This document shows, piece by piece, positions 35,466 through 45,075 of a stretch of 64,000 bases of DNA. The stretch is from Alphaproteobacteria bacterium (GTDB lineage Bacteria; Pseudomonadota; Alphaproteobacteria; Caulobacterales; Parvularculaceae), in NCBI GenBank assembly GCA_016125455.1, contig WGLS01000022.1:1-64000 (forward strand). Reading direction: 5' to 3'. A program made the position numbers and the translations under genes. Within the stretch, counting starts at the first letter, position 1, and each line of letters starts with the position of its first letter. The notes beneath the pieces are model-generated. The model was not told the origin of the DNA. It did no database searches and worked only from the letters and a program-made list of their open reading frames with translations.

Positions 35466-37052
35466 CTAAAGCCGCGTCATCGCATCGACGATGCGGTTTG
35501 ATTCCTCGATTGGCGGCAGGGCGTTCAGCGCTTCCTGAAAGAGATCCATTGCGTCGGACCGGTCGCCCTTGCGGGCGGCGATGAGGGCGCGCCCCACCAG
35601 CGCTTCGTAATTGTCCGGGGTGTAGGCGAGGAGCCGCGCAAAGTCCTTGTCCGCGGCGTCGATCTCTCCGGCCGCGGCGCGGCAAAAGCCAATCTCAACC
35701 ATCGCATCAAGGGCCCAAGCGTCCGACTGCAGGCGTTCGCGCGCGTCGGCGCAGCCGTCCGCATCGAGCGGGCGGCCTAGGATACGTTCGGCTTCGCCGC
35801 CGAGATCGAACGCTGCGGGCATCCGGGCGGCGGCGTCGGCGGCGGCGAATGTCGCGGCGATCCGGTCCGCGTCGCTCCGGCTGATGGCCGCGGCGTCGCC
35901 GGCGGGAGCGGCAGTTTCGGGAAGCGCCTCGCTTTTGCGGCGCGGTTCGCTCGCTCTCGCGGCCGGCGTCGATCCGGCGTCTTCGCGCGGCGCCGCCGAA
36001 GGCGGCGCAGGCCTTGGGTTCGCGGGCGGATCAGCCGGCGCCCCGGTGGGCGGCATCGCCGTTTCGTGGGGACGTTCAACGAAATCGAGCCGGTCGATCG
36101 GCGGCGCGAACCGTTCCGCTTCCGGCGCCGAAAACCCGATCCGCTCCGCCGTCCGGATCACTGGCGCAACGGCGGACCCGAGGATCGGCGCGTCAACAGG
36201 CAAGGAAAGAGACGCCTCGGCCTTTCCGGCGACGCCAGCGCCAAATACATCGATTGGCGCTCGGATGAAGGGCGGCGGCGCCTCGAGCGGCCGCGGACCT
36301 CGCGGCCCGCCGTCAATCCTGAAGCCCTGCGGCGCGAATGCTGGCGCTGGCGATGTCGCGTCCGCATCGCGCAGGCCGGCCGGCGGATTGAACGACGCCG
36401 ATGCGGCGCGAACGGCCGCGTCGCCAGTCCCATCCTGCATGACGTCGGCGGCGCGCATCTCGCCGGCCGCCAACTGGGTCGAATGATCCTCCGCAGGCGG
36501 TTGACGAAGGGCAATGCGGTCGCGCGCCGGTTCATCAGCCTGATCCCCACCCGACCTCGCGTCTGCGAACGCTGCTTCCGCGCGGGCGAAGTCAAGGCAC
36601 CAGGCCGCTTCGCCGTGCGCCTCGCAGGCGCGCGCGGTCGGTTCGTCGAAATCAGCGGCCAGATCGAGGGAAATCTCGCTGCCGTGAGCGCCTGCGAACA
36701 ATGACAGACGCGACAAGTGCCGACTGCGGCTCGAAAGATCGAGCTCAAGGTCCGCGGCGACGCCGGCCAGCACGAACACGCCGTCAGCCCGCTGATTGAT
36801 TGGGCAGGCGTCGCGGCAGATAAAGGCGATCCGCAACAGATTGTCGGTTTCGCCGAGTTGCACGTCCCGCAAGGAGTTGCGATCGTAAGCTGGCGCTTCG
36901 GAGTCTTGCGATGTCGGCTGCTGGGCGACAGCCGAGTTTGCGATCGATGCGGCGCACGCGCCCGCCAAGAGCGCGCGCGCGCAGGACCGGCGGCGTCCCA
37001 CCGGACGAACCGCGCATGTCGCGTCCTGCACTTCGTGTCGGCGACGGCTCAA
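35466..37052 (-). CDS. Exported TPR-containing protein
   Basis: The 528-residue protein has a basic N-terminus followed by a signal peptide (about residues 22-44, ending NSAVAQQ). The mature N-terminal part (about 50-160, DVQLGETDNLLRIAFICRDACPINQR) looks like a beta-rich AMIN-like or binding domain with several Cys. Residues 170-390 are Pro/Ala/Asp-rich and probably disordered. Residues about 400-528 form TPR-like helices (DAADKDFARLLAYTPDNYEALVGRALIAA, split by repeat). No catalytic site is seen. A periplasmic scaffold or sensor role is possible. It lies 92 bases upstream of glyQ on the same strand. Confidence 0.7.
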   Translation of the reverse strand: MSRRRHEVQDATCAVRPVGRRRSCARALLAGACAASIANSAVAQQPTSQDSEAPAYDRNSLRDVQLGETDNLLRIAFICRDACPINQRADGVFVLAGVAADLELDLSSRSRHLSRLSLFAGAHGSEISLDLAADFDEPTARACEAHGEAAWCLDFARAEAAFADARSGGDQADEPARDRIALRQPPAEDHSTQLAAGEMRAADVMQDGTGDAAVRAASASFNPPAGLRDADATSPAPAFAPQGFRIDGGPRGPRPLEAPPPFIRAPIDVFGAGVAGKAEASLSLPVDAPILGSAVAPVIRTAERIGFSAPEAERFAPPIDRLDFVERPHETAMPPTGAPADPPANPRPAPPSAAPREDAGSTPAARASEPRRKSEALPETAAPAGDAAAISRSDADRIAATFAAADAAARMPAAFDLGGEAERILGRPLDADGCADARERLQSDAWALDAMVEIGFCRAAAGEIDAADKDFARLLAYTPDNYEALVGRALIAARKGDRSDAMDLFQEALNALPPIEESNRIVDAMTRL

Positions 37053-37159
37053 GCTCTAAGGCCCTTCTGACGTGGCGTTGGCGGCATCGGCGCTCAAAAA
37101 ACCGAGAAACACTTGTTCGCCTTCAGTAAAAAGCGGTCCGTTAACAAAACTGGAAGAAC

Positions 37160-37633
37160 GTGGGGAAAAAGCCGCTCTCAGAACGCGCCGACGAGCGGAC
37201 GACGGCGACGATGGACGCCACGCGAAGCCGCATCATGCGGGCCGTCAAAAGCTCGAATACGGGCCCCGAGCGCGCCCTGCGGCGCGCCCTGCACGCCCGC
37301 GGTTTCCGGTTCAGACTGAACGACGCAAGTCTGCCCGGCGCGCCGGATATAGTGCTGCCAAGGTGGCGCGCGGTCATTTTCGTACATGGATGCTTTTGGC
37401 ATCGACACGATTGCCCGCGCGGGGCGCGGACGCCGGCGACGAATGTCGACTACTGGACGCGAAAACTCAGTCGAAACGCCGAGCGCGACCGGGAAAACGC
37501 CAAGGCGTTGCGGGCCCTTGGCTGGCGAGTGCGGATCGTCTGGGAATGCGAGCTAAAGCCGATCGACGGCGCAGCGAACGCTGCCGCCCGATGGTTGCGT
37601 CGCGCCACGCCAACGCGGCGCGGCCACCGATAG
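37160..37633 (+). CDS. vsr: Very short patch repair endonuclease (Vsr)
   Basis: The 157-residue protein matches Vsr, which nicks DNA 5' of T in T:G mismatches arising from 5-methylcytosine deamination. Visible motifs are TRSRIMRAVKSSNTGPE, NDASLPGAPDIVLP with the catalytic Asp, VIFVHGCFWHRHDCPRG with zinc-ligand His/Cys, PATNVDYWTRKLSRN, and GWRVRIVWECEL. The start is GTG at 37160 with GGAAG before it. A Met at 37211 is possible. No cytosine-5 methyltransferase gene, the usual partner, is in the window. Confidence 0.92.
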   Translation: MGKKPLSERADERTTATMDATRSRIMRAVKSSNTGPERALRRALHARGFRFRLNDASLPGAPDIVLPRWRAVIFVHGCFWHRHDCPRGARTPATNVDYWTRKLSRNAERDRENAKALRALGWRVRIVWECELKPIDGAANAAARWLRRATPTRRGHR

Positions 37634-37777
37634 CGATCGCAATTTGCGCAATCCACACTTGCGCAGCGGATGGTCATTCAATTATCAGTTGGTAGTCGCA
37701 AAAGTTGCAGTCGATAGGCTCCTGCACGCGGGCGTCTGACGTGCGGCGACGAGCGACCTGAGCGGGGGCCAGAGGGG

Positions 37778-38647
37778 TTGGCGGGCATTGCAACGACGGG
37801 CGGGCGCATTCAGCGCCGCAACGCCGGCCGCCTGAGCCGCGTTGCGAGCGCCTTGACCTTCCTCCCTACCAGGACGTCCTTGTCGCTGATCCTCGCGGCG
37901 GCGTTCATGGCCGGATCGACCGGCCCGGCCCACGCTTCCGCCTGGATCCGCGAGCGCGGCGGCGTCTTCGTTGAGACCCGAACCGACGCATTCCGCGCGC
38001 GCGACGCAGCGGGCGGCCGCTTCGAGCGGCTCGATGCGACGCTCTATGGCGAATGGGGCGCGCTCAACAATGTCATGATCGGCGGAAAGGTCGTGTACGG
38101 TGCGAGTCGCAGCGTCGGACCAGGCTATCGCGACGAAGCGAGCGGCGTTGTCGAACTGGAAAGCTTCGCGCAGATGGGCGTTGCGGCCGGCGGCTGGGGC
38201 GTCGCAGCCATCCGCGCCGCCGTCGCACGCCCGGCAAGCCTCGCCGCGGGGGCCCGTCCCGGGCTGGCCGCCGACGGCGTCGACGTCGAAATTCGCGGGC
38301 TCTACGGAGCAACACTTGTTGACGCCCCCCGATTTCGCGCCTTCGCCGCCCTTGAAGCGGCGTTTCGCAAGCGGCTCGGCGACGCAGCCGACCAGCTCCG
38401 GCTCGATGCGACGATCGGGATCGAGCCGTCGCGCAAGCTGTTGATCCTCGCCGAAGCGCAGTCCGTGGTTTCCATCGGCGCCGCATCGCCCGGCGGCGCG
38501 GACTTCAATGTCCTGAAACTTCAGCCGTCAATCGTCTGGCGCGCGACGCCGAAGATCGCGATCCGCGCCGGCGGGCTATTCGAAATCGCCGCCAGCGGGC
38601 TAACCCCCGGCAATGGCGCATTCCTCGCTCTGTGGACGGAGTTCTAG
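37778..38647 (+). CDS. Probable outer-membrane beta-barrel protein, head of glycosyltransferase locus
   Basis: The 289-residue protein has a long basic leader and a signal peptide (about residues 30-53, SLSLILAAAFMAGSTGPAHA). The rest alternates hydrophobic and polar residues in strand-like runs, with short turns and a terminal Phe (FLALWTEF), as in outer-membrane barrels. I do not recognise a family. Its stop is 4 bases before the start of a GT2 glycosyltransferase, which suggests it exports or anchors the glycan made by that enzyme. The initiator is uncertain; an internal Met at the signal peptide core is too late to give a normal leader. Confidence 0.6.
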   Translation: MAGIATTGGRIQRRNAGRLSRVASALTFLPTRTSLSLILAAAFMAGSTGPAHASAWIRERGGVFVETRTDAFRARDAAGGRFERLDATLYGEWGALNNVMIGGKVVYGASRSVGPGYRDEASGVVELESFAQMGVAAGGWGVAAIRAAVARPASLAAGARPGLAADGVDVEIRGLYGATLVDAPRFRAFAALEAAFRKRLGDAADQLRLDATIGIEPSRKLLILAEAQSVVSIGAASPGGADFNVLKLQPSIVWRATPKIAIRAGGLFEIAASGLTPGNGAFLALWTEF

Positions 38648-38651
38648 GGCG

Positions 38652-40301
38652 ATGTCGCTTTCGGCCCTCAGCGAGGCGATCAGGCGCGCCGACGCCCAAG
38701 GGCGGATCGCTCTCGACGCTGACCGATACGGCGTGCGCGCCGAACTGCGCCGTGAAGCCGGCCGCCTCTTTCCATTGCGACGATCGTATGCCGAAGGCCG
38801 CGCCGCTTTTCGCGAACGACTGCGCCAAACCTATGCGGCCAGCGTCGAAACCGCAGCGACCGGGCACCTCGCCGCGACGGATCCCGTGAACTCCGCACAC
38901 CGCCTTTTGACGCCGTTTCAGTCCGCGGCCTTCGCCGCGATCGCCCTGGCCGCCGCCATCGGGATCGTCACTGCGCCAATCGCCACGGTTATCGCGTTGA
39001 ATGCCTTCGCAACGATCTATTTCGTGGCGGCGATAGCTTTCCGGACCTTTCTCGCCGGACTTTCGATCGAAGAACCCTTGGCGGACGTCAGGAACGATGT
39101 GGGCGGCGACCCTGACCCGCCAACCGTGTCGATCCTGCTGCCGCTGTTCCGCGAGGCTGAAAGCCTGCCGTCTCTTGCCGCAGCGATCGGCGCGCTCGAC
39201 TACCCTGCAAGCAAGCTCGACGTAAAGCTGATCCTCGAAGAAGGCGATGAGGCAACCCGCAACGAAGCATTGTCGCTGGGCCTCGACCGCAACTGGGACA
39301 TGATCGTCGTGCCGCCATCGCATCCGCAGACGAAACCGAAAGCCTGTAACTTTGCGCTGGCGTTCGCGCGCGGCAAGCTGACCGTCATCTATGACGCGGA
39401 GGATGCGCCGGAGCCGGATCAGCTGCAAAAGGCGGCGGCGGCGTTCGCCGCGGCCGAAGCGGCCGGCGATGACAAGCTTGTCTGCGTTCAGGCTCGGCTC
39501 AATTACTACAACGCCGAAGAGAACTGGATCACCCGGCTCTTCGCCCTGGAGTACGCGCTTTGGTTCGACAGCCTGTTGCCGGCGCTGCGCCGACTTGGCG
39601 CGCCCATACCGCTTGGCGGCACGTCGAATGTATTCCGTACTGACAAGTTGCGCGAAATTGGCGCCTGGGACCCGCACAACGTGACGGAAGACGCCGATCT
39701 TGGCCTGCGCATCGCGCGCAAGGGCTACCGGACCGAACTGATCGCTTCGACGACATTCGAGGAGGCGAATTACCGCCTCGGGAATTGGCTGCGCCAGCGT
39801 TCTCGCTGGATGAAAGGCTACATCCAGACATGGCTCGTTGACCTTAGAAACCCGGCGCCGGGAGTCGACGGGTCCCGTTGGCGCGGGCTCGCGTCCACGC
39901 AAATGTTCATCGCCGGCACAGCGTTCAGCGCCCTGATCAACCCGATCCTGTGGGGCGTCTTTCTCTACTGGCTTGCGACGCGATCATCCGCTGTCGGCGC
40001 GATATTTCCTGAGCCGCTCCTCAGCCTCAACCTTTTCGCGCTTCTCGTCGGCAATGCGCTGTTCATTTATCTGGCGATGATCGCGCCCCTGAAGCGCGGC
40101 TGGTCGCATCTGTCGCCCTGGGCGCTCCTTATGCCGGTCTATTGGTGGATGACGTCGCTCGCCGCCTACATGGCATTGTGGCAGCTGTTCACGAAGCCGT
40201 CCTATTGGGAAAAAACCGATCACGCAGTAAGCGCCCTCGCCCGGGAGCGCGGCGAAGCGGCGCGGAGCGCGCTTGAAGCGGCAAGGCGGACCGTATGCTG
40301 A
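38652..40301 (+). CDS. Family 2 processive-type membrane glycosyltransferase
   Basis: The 549-residue protein has an N-terminal extension (1-90), a membrane pair (about 92-135), a GT2 cytoplasmic domain and three or four C-terminal membrane helices. The GT-A motifs are visible: VSILLPLFREAESL, YDAEDAPEP with Asp248, VTEDADLGLR with Asp347, and QRSRWMKG at 382-389, the Q-x-x-R-W signature of processive polymerases such as cellulose and hyaluronan synthases. No PilZ domain is present. The product sugar cannot be told. It is sandwiched between a beta-barrel gene (4-base gap) and a small membrane protein gene (7-base overlap). Confidence 0.88.
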   Translation: MSLSALSEAIRRADAQGRIALDADRYGVRAELRREAGRLFPLRRSYAEGRAAFRERLRQTYAASVETAATGHLAATDPVNSAHRLLTPFQSAAFAAIALAAAIGIVTAPIATVIALNAFATIYFVAAIAFRTFLAGLSIEEPLADVRNDVGGDPDPPTVSILLPLFREAESLPSLAAAIGALDYPASKLDVKLILEEGDEATRNEALSLGLDRNWDMIVVPPSHPQTKPKACNFALAFARGKLTVIYDAEDAPEPDQLQKAAAAFAAAEAAGDDKLVCVQARLNYYNAEENWITRLFALEYALWFDSLLPALRRLGAPIPLGGTSNVFRTDKLREIGAWDPHNVTEDADLGLRIARKGYRTELIASTTFEEANYRLGNWLRQRSRWMKGYIQTWLVDLRNPAPGVDGSRWRGLASTQMFIAGTAFSALINPILWGVFLYWLATRSSAVGAIFPEPLLSLNLFALLVGNALFIYLAMIAPLKRGWSHLSPWALLMPVYWWMTSLAAYMALWQLFTKPSYWEKTDHAVSALARERGEAARSALEAARRTVC

Positions 40302-40990
40302 CGCTCGATGCAATGCTGCGCGCCGGCGACGCTCCGCTGGCGATTGCCGTCGCCGTCACGTTCGCGTCCACCTTCGCCATGTGTTTCGGCCTTGCGCAGG
40401 CCGTTGCCCAGCCCGACAATCCGCGCAATGTCGGCAAGGGCGCGGCGGCCGTCGCGCTTGGCGCAGCCGGCACCGCCTCGCTCGCGGCTGACGCCCGTGA
40501 CGCTCTCCCAGCCGCCTACTGGATCTGCATCGCCGGCGCCTTTGCAACCGCAGCCCTGACGCTGCCTTTTGGTTCGGGCATCCGCCGCCGGGCGGGATTC
40601 GCTCTGACGATTGCGGCGCCGGCAACGTTTATCGCCGGCGCGGCCGCCTATCTCGCATGGCTCGGATCGATCGGCGGCGGCGCGTCGGCCACGGCGCTGC
40701 TCATCGACGCAGCGCCGCTCATCGCGCCAGCGGGCGCGCCGGTCGACATCCGGCTGCTGGCGCCTGTCGCGCCCATAATCGTCGCCGCGATTGCAGGATT
40801 TGCCGGACGTCGCGCCGACGCGTTTGCAACGCTTGGCGGAGCGGCAGCGGCGTTGACGGCTCTTGGCGCCGGGCCGATCATGGCGGTGGCGTCATTTGCC
40901 GCTGCGACTGCCTGGGCGCTTGGCGCTTCAAGACCGGCTGTTGCCTTTTGCGTGATCGCTCTTGCGTCAACGGCGGGAGCGATCCTTTGA
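40295..40990 (+). CDS. Hypothetical polytopic membrane protein
   Basis: The 231-residue protein is very rich in Ala, Gly and Ile and has about seven hydrophobic helices (LAIAVAVTFASTFAMCFGLA, AAVALGAAGTASLAA, FALTIAAPATFIAGAAAYLA, IIVAAIAGFAGRRADAF and others, in parts). No family is recognised. It overlaps the glycosyltransferase end by 7 bases, so it is coupled to it and may be an accessory to polymer synthesis or export. Confidence 0.6.
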   Translation: MLTLDAMLRAGDAPLAIAVAVTFASTFAMCFGLAQAVAQPDNPRNVGKGAAAVALGAAGTASLAADARDALPAAYWICIAGAFATAALTLPFGSGIRRRAGFALTIAAPATFIAGAAAYLAWLGSIGGGASATALLIDAAPLIAPAGAPVDIRLLAPVAPIIVAAIAGFAGRRADAFATLGGAAAALTALGAGPIMAVASFAAATAWALGASRPAVAFCVIALASTAGAIL

Positions 40991-41066
40991 CCAGCGCCTT
41001 GCCCGAGATTTCCACTTTGCCTATTTCGCGTTTCATCGCGGCTCGCTGTTGGCGCAAGAGGCTCTC

Positions 41067-41948
41067 ATGTCGCAATTGATCGACGTTCCATTCCGCAAGA
41101 TGAACGGGCTCGGGAATGAGTTTGTCATTCTCGATCTGCGCGGCAACAGGCAGGCGCGGCCAACCGAGCAAGACGCCATCGCGCTAGCCAATCCGGCGAC
41201 CGGACCCGGTTGCGACCAGCTCATAACGATTGAGGATGCGCGATCGAAGGCCGACGACGCCTTCATGGGCATCTGGAACGCGGACGGATCGGCCGCAGGG
41301 GCATGCGGCAACGCTGCGCGTTGCGTTGCCCATATCCTGATGTCGGAGACCGGCGCCGACACGGTCCGCCTCGACAGTCCCAGCGGACCATTGCGCGCCT
41401 GGCAAGCGCCCGTGGGCCCGGGCGGCGAGCAGGTGCGCGTCGACATGGGCAAGCCGAAGTTCGGCTGGCGGGATATTCCGCTTTCGGAGCAGGTGGAGGA
41501 CACCCGTTTTCTCGACGTGAAACTCGGGCCGATCGACGCGCCGGTTCTTTGGGGACCTTCGGGCGTCAATATTGGCAATCCGCACTGCGTATTCTTCGTG
41601 AAAGACGTCAACGCCCACGCGATCGACAGGTTCGGCCCGATGATCGAACATCACCCGCTGTTCCCGGAACGGGTGAATGTGTCCATCGTCGAGGCGCGGG
41701 ACAGGCGCCGCCTTCGCGTGAGGGTTTGGGAACGCGGCGCGGGCCTGACGAAGGCTTGCGGCACAGGCGCATGCGCGGCGCTCGTCGCGGCGAACCGCCG
41801 CCGGCTGGTGGACCGGGTCGCGACAGTCGAGCTCGACGGCGGCCCCCTCAGGATCGAATGGGCCGATGACGACCATGTCTATATGACCGGGCCCGTCGCC
41901 TACGAATTCGAGGGCATTGTCGAGGCGCGCCATCTCGGCGGATCATGA
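41067..41948 (+). CDS. dapF: Diaminopimelate epimerase
   Basis: The 293-residue enzyme interconverts LL- and meso-diaminopimelate for lysine and peptidoglycan synthesis. The two catalytic Cys are Cys80 (NADGSAAGACGNAARC) and Cys231 (TKACGTGACAAL). FRKMNGLGNEFVILDLRG is the family N-terminus. I start at the Met at 41067 because the longer frame overlaps the preceding gene and lacks similarity. It converges on glpK with 7 bases between the stops. Confidence 0.95.
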   Translation: MSQLIDVPFRKMNGLGNEFVILDLRGNRQARPTEQDAIALANPATGPGCDQLITIEDARSKADDAFMGIWNADGSAAGACGNAARCVAHILMSETGADTVRLDSPSGPLRAWQAPVGPGGEQVRVDMGKPKFGWRDIPLSEQVEDTRFLDVKLGPIDAPVLWGPSGVNIGNPHCVFFVKDVNAHAIDRFGPMIEHHPLFPERVNVSIVEARDRRRLRVRVWERGAGLTKACGTGACAALVAANRRRLVDRVATVELDGGPLRIEWADDDHVYMTGPVAYEFEGIVEARHLGGS

Positions 41949-41955
41949 GGCCGGA

Positions 41956-43434
41956 TTATTTCGTTCGCACACGGTTAATCGCGTCGTGCCAACCGGCAAG
42001 GGCCAGCTGGCGCGCGTCCGCATCCATGGTCGGCTTGAAGGTGGCGTCGACCTTTCGCGCCTTGCCGGCGGCGTCGAGGTCGTCATAGACGCCCGCGCCT
42101 ACGCCGGCGAGCAACGCCGCGCCGAGGGCCGTCGTTTCCAGCATCTGCGGGCGCTCGACGACGGTGTCACAGATATCGGCGAGGAAGCGCATCAGCCAGT
42201 CGTTCGCGACCATCCCGCCATCAACTTTCAGTGACTGGACCCGCGCGCCGTCCGACGCCATCGCGCCGAGAAGGTCCGCGGTCTGATAGGCCGTCGCTTC
42301 GAGCGCGGCGCGAACGATGTGCGCGCGGCCCGTCCCGCGCGTCAGGCCGAGGATTGCGCCGCGAGCCTCTGCATCCCAGTGCGGCGCGCCAAGCCCAGCG
42401 AACGCAGGCACGAAATAGACCCCGCCGGCATCGTCGAGTTGACTGGCGATAGCTTCGGTGTCGCTAGCGTCATCGATCGCGCCAAGTTCGTCCCGGAGCC
42501 ATTTTACCGCCGCGCCGGCGACGAAAATCGAGCCTTCGAGAGCGTAGGACGTCCGGCCGTCAATCCTGCGCGCAATTGTGGTAAGCAACCTGTTCGTTGA
42601 ACGGACGATATCTTCGCCGGTCTGGGTCAGGACGAAGCATCCCGTGCCGTAGGTGCTCTTCACCTGTCCTGGCGCGAAGCATGCCTGGCCGATAGCCGCA
42701 GCCTGCTGGTCGCCGACCATGCCCCGCACGGGAATTGGCCGGCCGAACAGATCGGCCCGCGCCTCGCCATAGTTCGCGACATTGTCGCGAACCACCGGCA
42801 GGCAGGCGGCCGGGACATTGAAAAGACGCAACAACTCGGCGTCCCACTCATTCGTCCGTATGTTGAAGAGGCTCGTGCGAGACGCATTTGTCGCATCGGT
42901 TGCGTGCGCGCCGCCCGTCAGCCGAGCAAGCAGGAAACTGTCAATGGTGCCGACGACGACGTCGCCGTTCCCGGCGGCTTCGCGCGCGCCGTGGTCATCC
43001 AGCAGCCGCGCGATCTTGGTGGCGGAGAAATAGGGGTCAAGCAGAAGGCCGGTCTTCTCGCTGACGTCGGTCTCCGCGCCGTCGGCGCGCAGTCGCTGGC
43101 AAACGTCCGCCGTGCGGCGGTCCTGCCAGACAATCGCGCGGCCAATCGGTTTCAGGCTCTTGCGATCCCATGCGACCGTCGTTTCGCGCTGGTTGGCGAT
43201 GCCGATGGCGGCGATCCTGTCGCCCGACGCCTCCGCCCTCGCGATCGCCGACGTCGCCGTGGCCACGACGCTGCGCCAAATGTCTTCCGGGTCATGCTCG
43301 ACCCAGCCGGGCCTAGGGAAATGCTGCTGGAACTCCTCCTGCGCGGTGGCCACGACGCGCGCATCCGCGTCGAATACGAATGCGCGGGAGGAGGTCGTCC
43401 CCTGATCGATCGCAAGCACGAGCGGTTTCGACAT
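41956..43434 (-). CDS. glpK: Glycerol kinase
   Basis: The 492-residue protein is a full-length FGGY-family glycerol kinase that makes sn-glycerol 3-phosphate. It opens with LVLAIDQGTTSSRAFVFD, has IGIANQRETTVAWDR, GMVGDQQAAAIGQACF, STYGTGCFVL and the late LKVDGGMVANDWLMRFLADI region (each partial). No glpF or glpD is adjacent. The glycerol link to the FkbH locus 14 kb away is only circumstantial, because FkbH uses a glycolytic intermediate rather than glycerol phosphate. Confidence 0.95.
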   Translation of the reverse strand: MSKPLVLAIDQGTTSSRAFVFDADARVVATAQEEFQQHFPRPGWVEHDPEDIWRSVVATATSAIARAEASGDRIAAIGIANQRETTVAWDRKSLKPIGRAIVWQDRRTADVCQRLRADGAETDVSEKTGLLLDPYFSATKIARLLDDHGAREAAGNGDVVVGTIDSFLLARLTGGAHATDATNASRTSLFNIRTNEWDAELLRLFNVPAACLPVVRDNVANYGEARADLFGRPIPVRGMVGDQQAAAIGQACFAPGQVKSTYGTGCFVLTQTGEDIVRSTNRLLTTIARRIDGRTSYALEGSIFVAGAAVKWLRDELGAIDDASDTEAIASQLDDAGGVYFVPAFAGLGAPHWDAEARGAILGLTRGTGRAHIVRAALEATAYQTADLLGAMASDGARVQSLKVDGGMVANDWLMRFLADICDTVVERPQMLETTALGAALLAGVGAGVYDDLDAAGKARKVDATFKPTMDADARQLALAGWHDAINRVRTK

Positions 43435-43531
43435 GACGGCGTCTCCTCAATGAGATTTTTTCGCTGCAGATGACGGCATGTCGACCCCTTGATGCAAGCG
43501 TCCGGCGCCGCCGGACCTTGACCGAAGGCAT

Positions 43532-45052
43532 TCAGGCCCGCGCGCGTATCGCCGAAAGCAGCGAGCGTTCCGGGCCGTCCGGCGCGCCGGACGCCCGCCA
43601 GATCAGCAGTAGGGCGAGGCCGTAAACAGCCGCGCCCATCGCCGCGTCGACAAGGAGACGCACGATGGCCGGCGCCTCGTCAAAACCTGGCATCAGGGGA
43701 TGCGCCAGAAAAAAGAACCCCGCCATCGCCGTCACGGCCAGCGTCGGCCGCCACAGTGCGCGCACGATGTCGAGGGCGCTGCGCCCCGTCAGCTGTGAAT
43801 AGAGCCACCCGTTCAACACCGCGAGCAGCACGCCGGAACCGGCCGCCGACCAGACCGCGCCTGTGAACCCGAAGGTCGCCGTCGCCCATACGAAAGCCGG
43901 GAACCGTATCAGGAAGTAGATCGCTTCGCGTATGCATGCGCGCCGCGCCTCGCCCTTGGCGACGGCGTAATCCGAAACGAGATGCACCACGGCGGTGACG
44001 CCGACCGTCGGCGCATAGACCTGAACGACGAACACCGACGCCGCCCAGTTCTGCCCCAGCAGGACCTCGACAAGGTCGTGCGCGACAAAGGCGCAGCCGA
44101 CCGACGCCGGCAGGGCGACCGCCCCGAGCGCAGCCATGCCCTTCAGGAGGGCCGTGCGCATGCGCTCGGATTGATCTTTTAGCGAAGACAGTCCCGGGTA
44201 TATCGCTCGCGCGACGGGTTCGGCGATGTCCGAACCCGGAAGATAGGCGATCGTCGATCCGAGCGAGTAAACGCCGGTAAGGGTCGGACCGAGGAGCCGG
44301 CCGAGCACAAGGGGGCTCAGCTTGTTGTTCAAGGCGACAATGAAGCCGAGCCCGGTGATCCACCCGGTGAAACTGATCATTTCCCTGAACGCCGACAAGC
44401 CGAACCGCGGCATGTATGGACGCAACACGTAGGTCAACGCCACGCGGACGAGCGCGCCAAGCAGAATACTGAGGACAATTGCCCAGTAAGTTCGAAACGC
44501 CAATGCCATTGCAATCGAACTGCCGGCCATGACGATCTTCTCGATCGTGAGCACCGTCATTTCCTGGCGAAAGCTGATCGCGCGATGGAATTCGTAGAAT
44601 TTTGGGTTGTAGAGCGACTGCACGAACGCAACGACGGCCATCACCGCGAAAATCGGTCCAACGCGCGCATCGTCGAAAAATGACGACGCGCCAATCGAGG
44701 CGATCAGCAAAAGACCGGAAATAAGGACGCCGCGAAACGTGGACAGCGTAAAGAGCGTGTCGAGCTCCCGCCGTCCGGCCTTGTCGTACCGGACGACCGC
44801 TTGCGATACGCCGACATCGGAGAAATTCTGCAACAGCTGGGTCAGGGTTACGCCGATGGCGACGACGCCGAAATCATCCGGCGCAAGCAGGCGCGCGACG
44901 ACCAGCGTGTTCAACAAGCCGAGCACGCGCAACGCGAAATAGCCACCCGCAATCCAGGCCGCGCCGCGCGCGACCCTACCGCCGAGCCCTCCGGGCGGCG
45001 ACCCGCCGCCATCTTCCGGCGCGCCGGTCAATGAATCGGCTGCGTCGGTCAT
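43532..45052 (-). CDS. MOP-superfamily flippase (Wzx/polysaccharide transport type)
   Basis: The 506-residue protein has about 12-14 membrane segments and the look of the PST/lipopolysaccharide exporter group: RVARGAAWIAGGYFALRVLGLLNTLVVARLLAPDDFGVV (in parts), ALNNKLSPLVLGRLLGPTLTGVYSLGS, and IYPGLSSLKDQ. Such proteins flip lipid-linked oligosaccharides, or occasionally other lipid-linked or secondary metabolites, across the inner membrane. It is 23 bases downstream of the two alpha/beta hydrolases on the same strand and is the only transporter beside the PKS/NRPS genes. Confidence 0.85.
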   Translation of the reverse strand: MTDAADSLTGAPEDGGGSPPGGLGGRVARGAAWIAGGYFALRVLGLLNTLVVARLLAPDDFGVVAIGVTLTQLLQNFSDVGVSQAVVRYDKAGRRELDTLFTLSTFRGVLISGLLLIASIGASSFFDDARVGPIFAVMAVVAFVQSLYNPKFYEFHRAISFRQEMTVLTIEKIVMAGSSIAMALAFRTYWAIVLSILLGALVRVALTYVLRPYMPRFGLSAFREMISFTGWITGLGFIVALNNKLSPLVLGRLLGPTLTGVYSLGSTIAYLPGSDIAEPVARAIYPGLSSLKDQSERMRTALLKGMAALGAVALPASVGCAFVAHDLVEVLLGQNWAASVFVVQVYAPTVGVTAVVHLVSDYAVAKGEARRACIREAIYFLIRFPAFVWATATFGFTGAVWSAAGSGVLLAVLNGWLYSQLTGRSALDIVRALWRPTLAVTAMAGFFFLAHPLMPGFDEAPAIVRLLVDAAMGAAVYGLALLLIWRASGAPDGPERSLLSAIRARA

Positions 45053-45075
45053 CGTCCGGCTTCCATCGATGCCCC

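Noticed and set aside
38505-39902. A 465-codon minus-strand frame over the glycosyltransferase
   Set aside because: The GT2 motifs on the plus strand are clear, and the minus product is Arg/Gly/Val-rich without a domain.
41956-43434. Glycerol kinase as precursor supplier of the FkbH starter
   Set aside because: FkbH enzymes draw on 1,3-bisphosphoglycerate from glycolysis, and glpK is in a separate transcription unit, so its proximity is not evidence.
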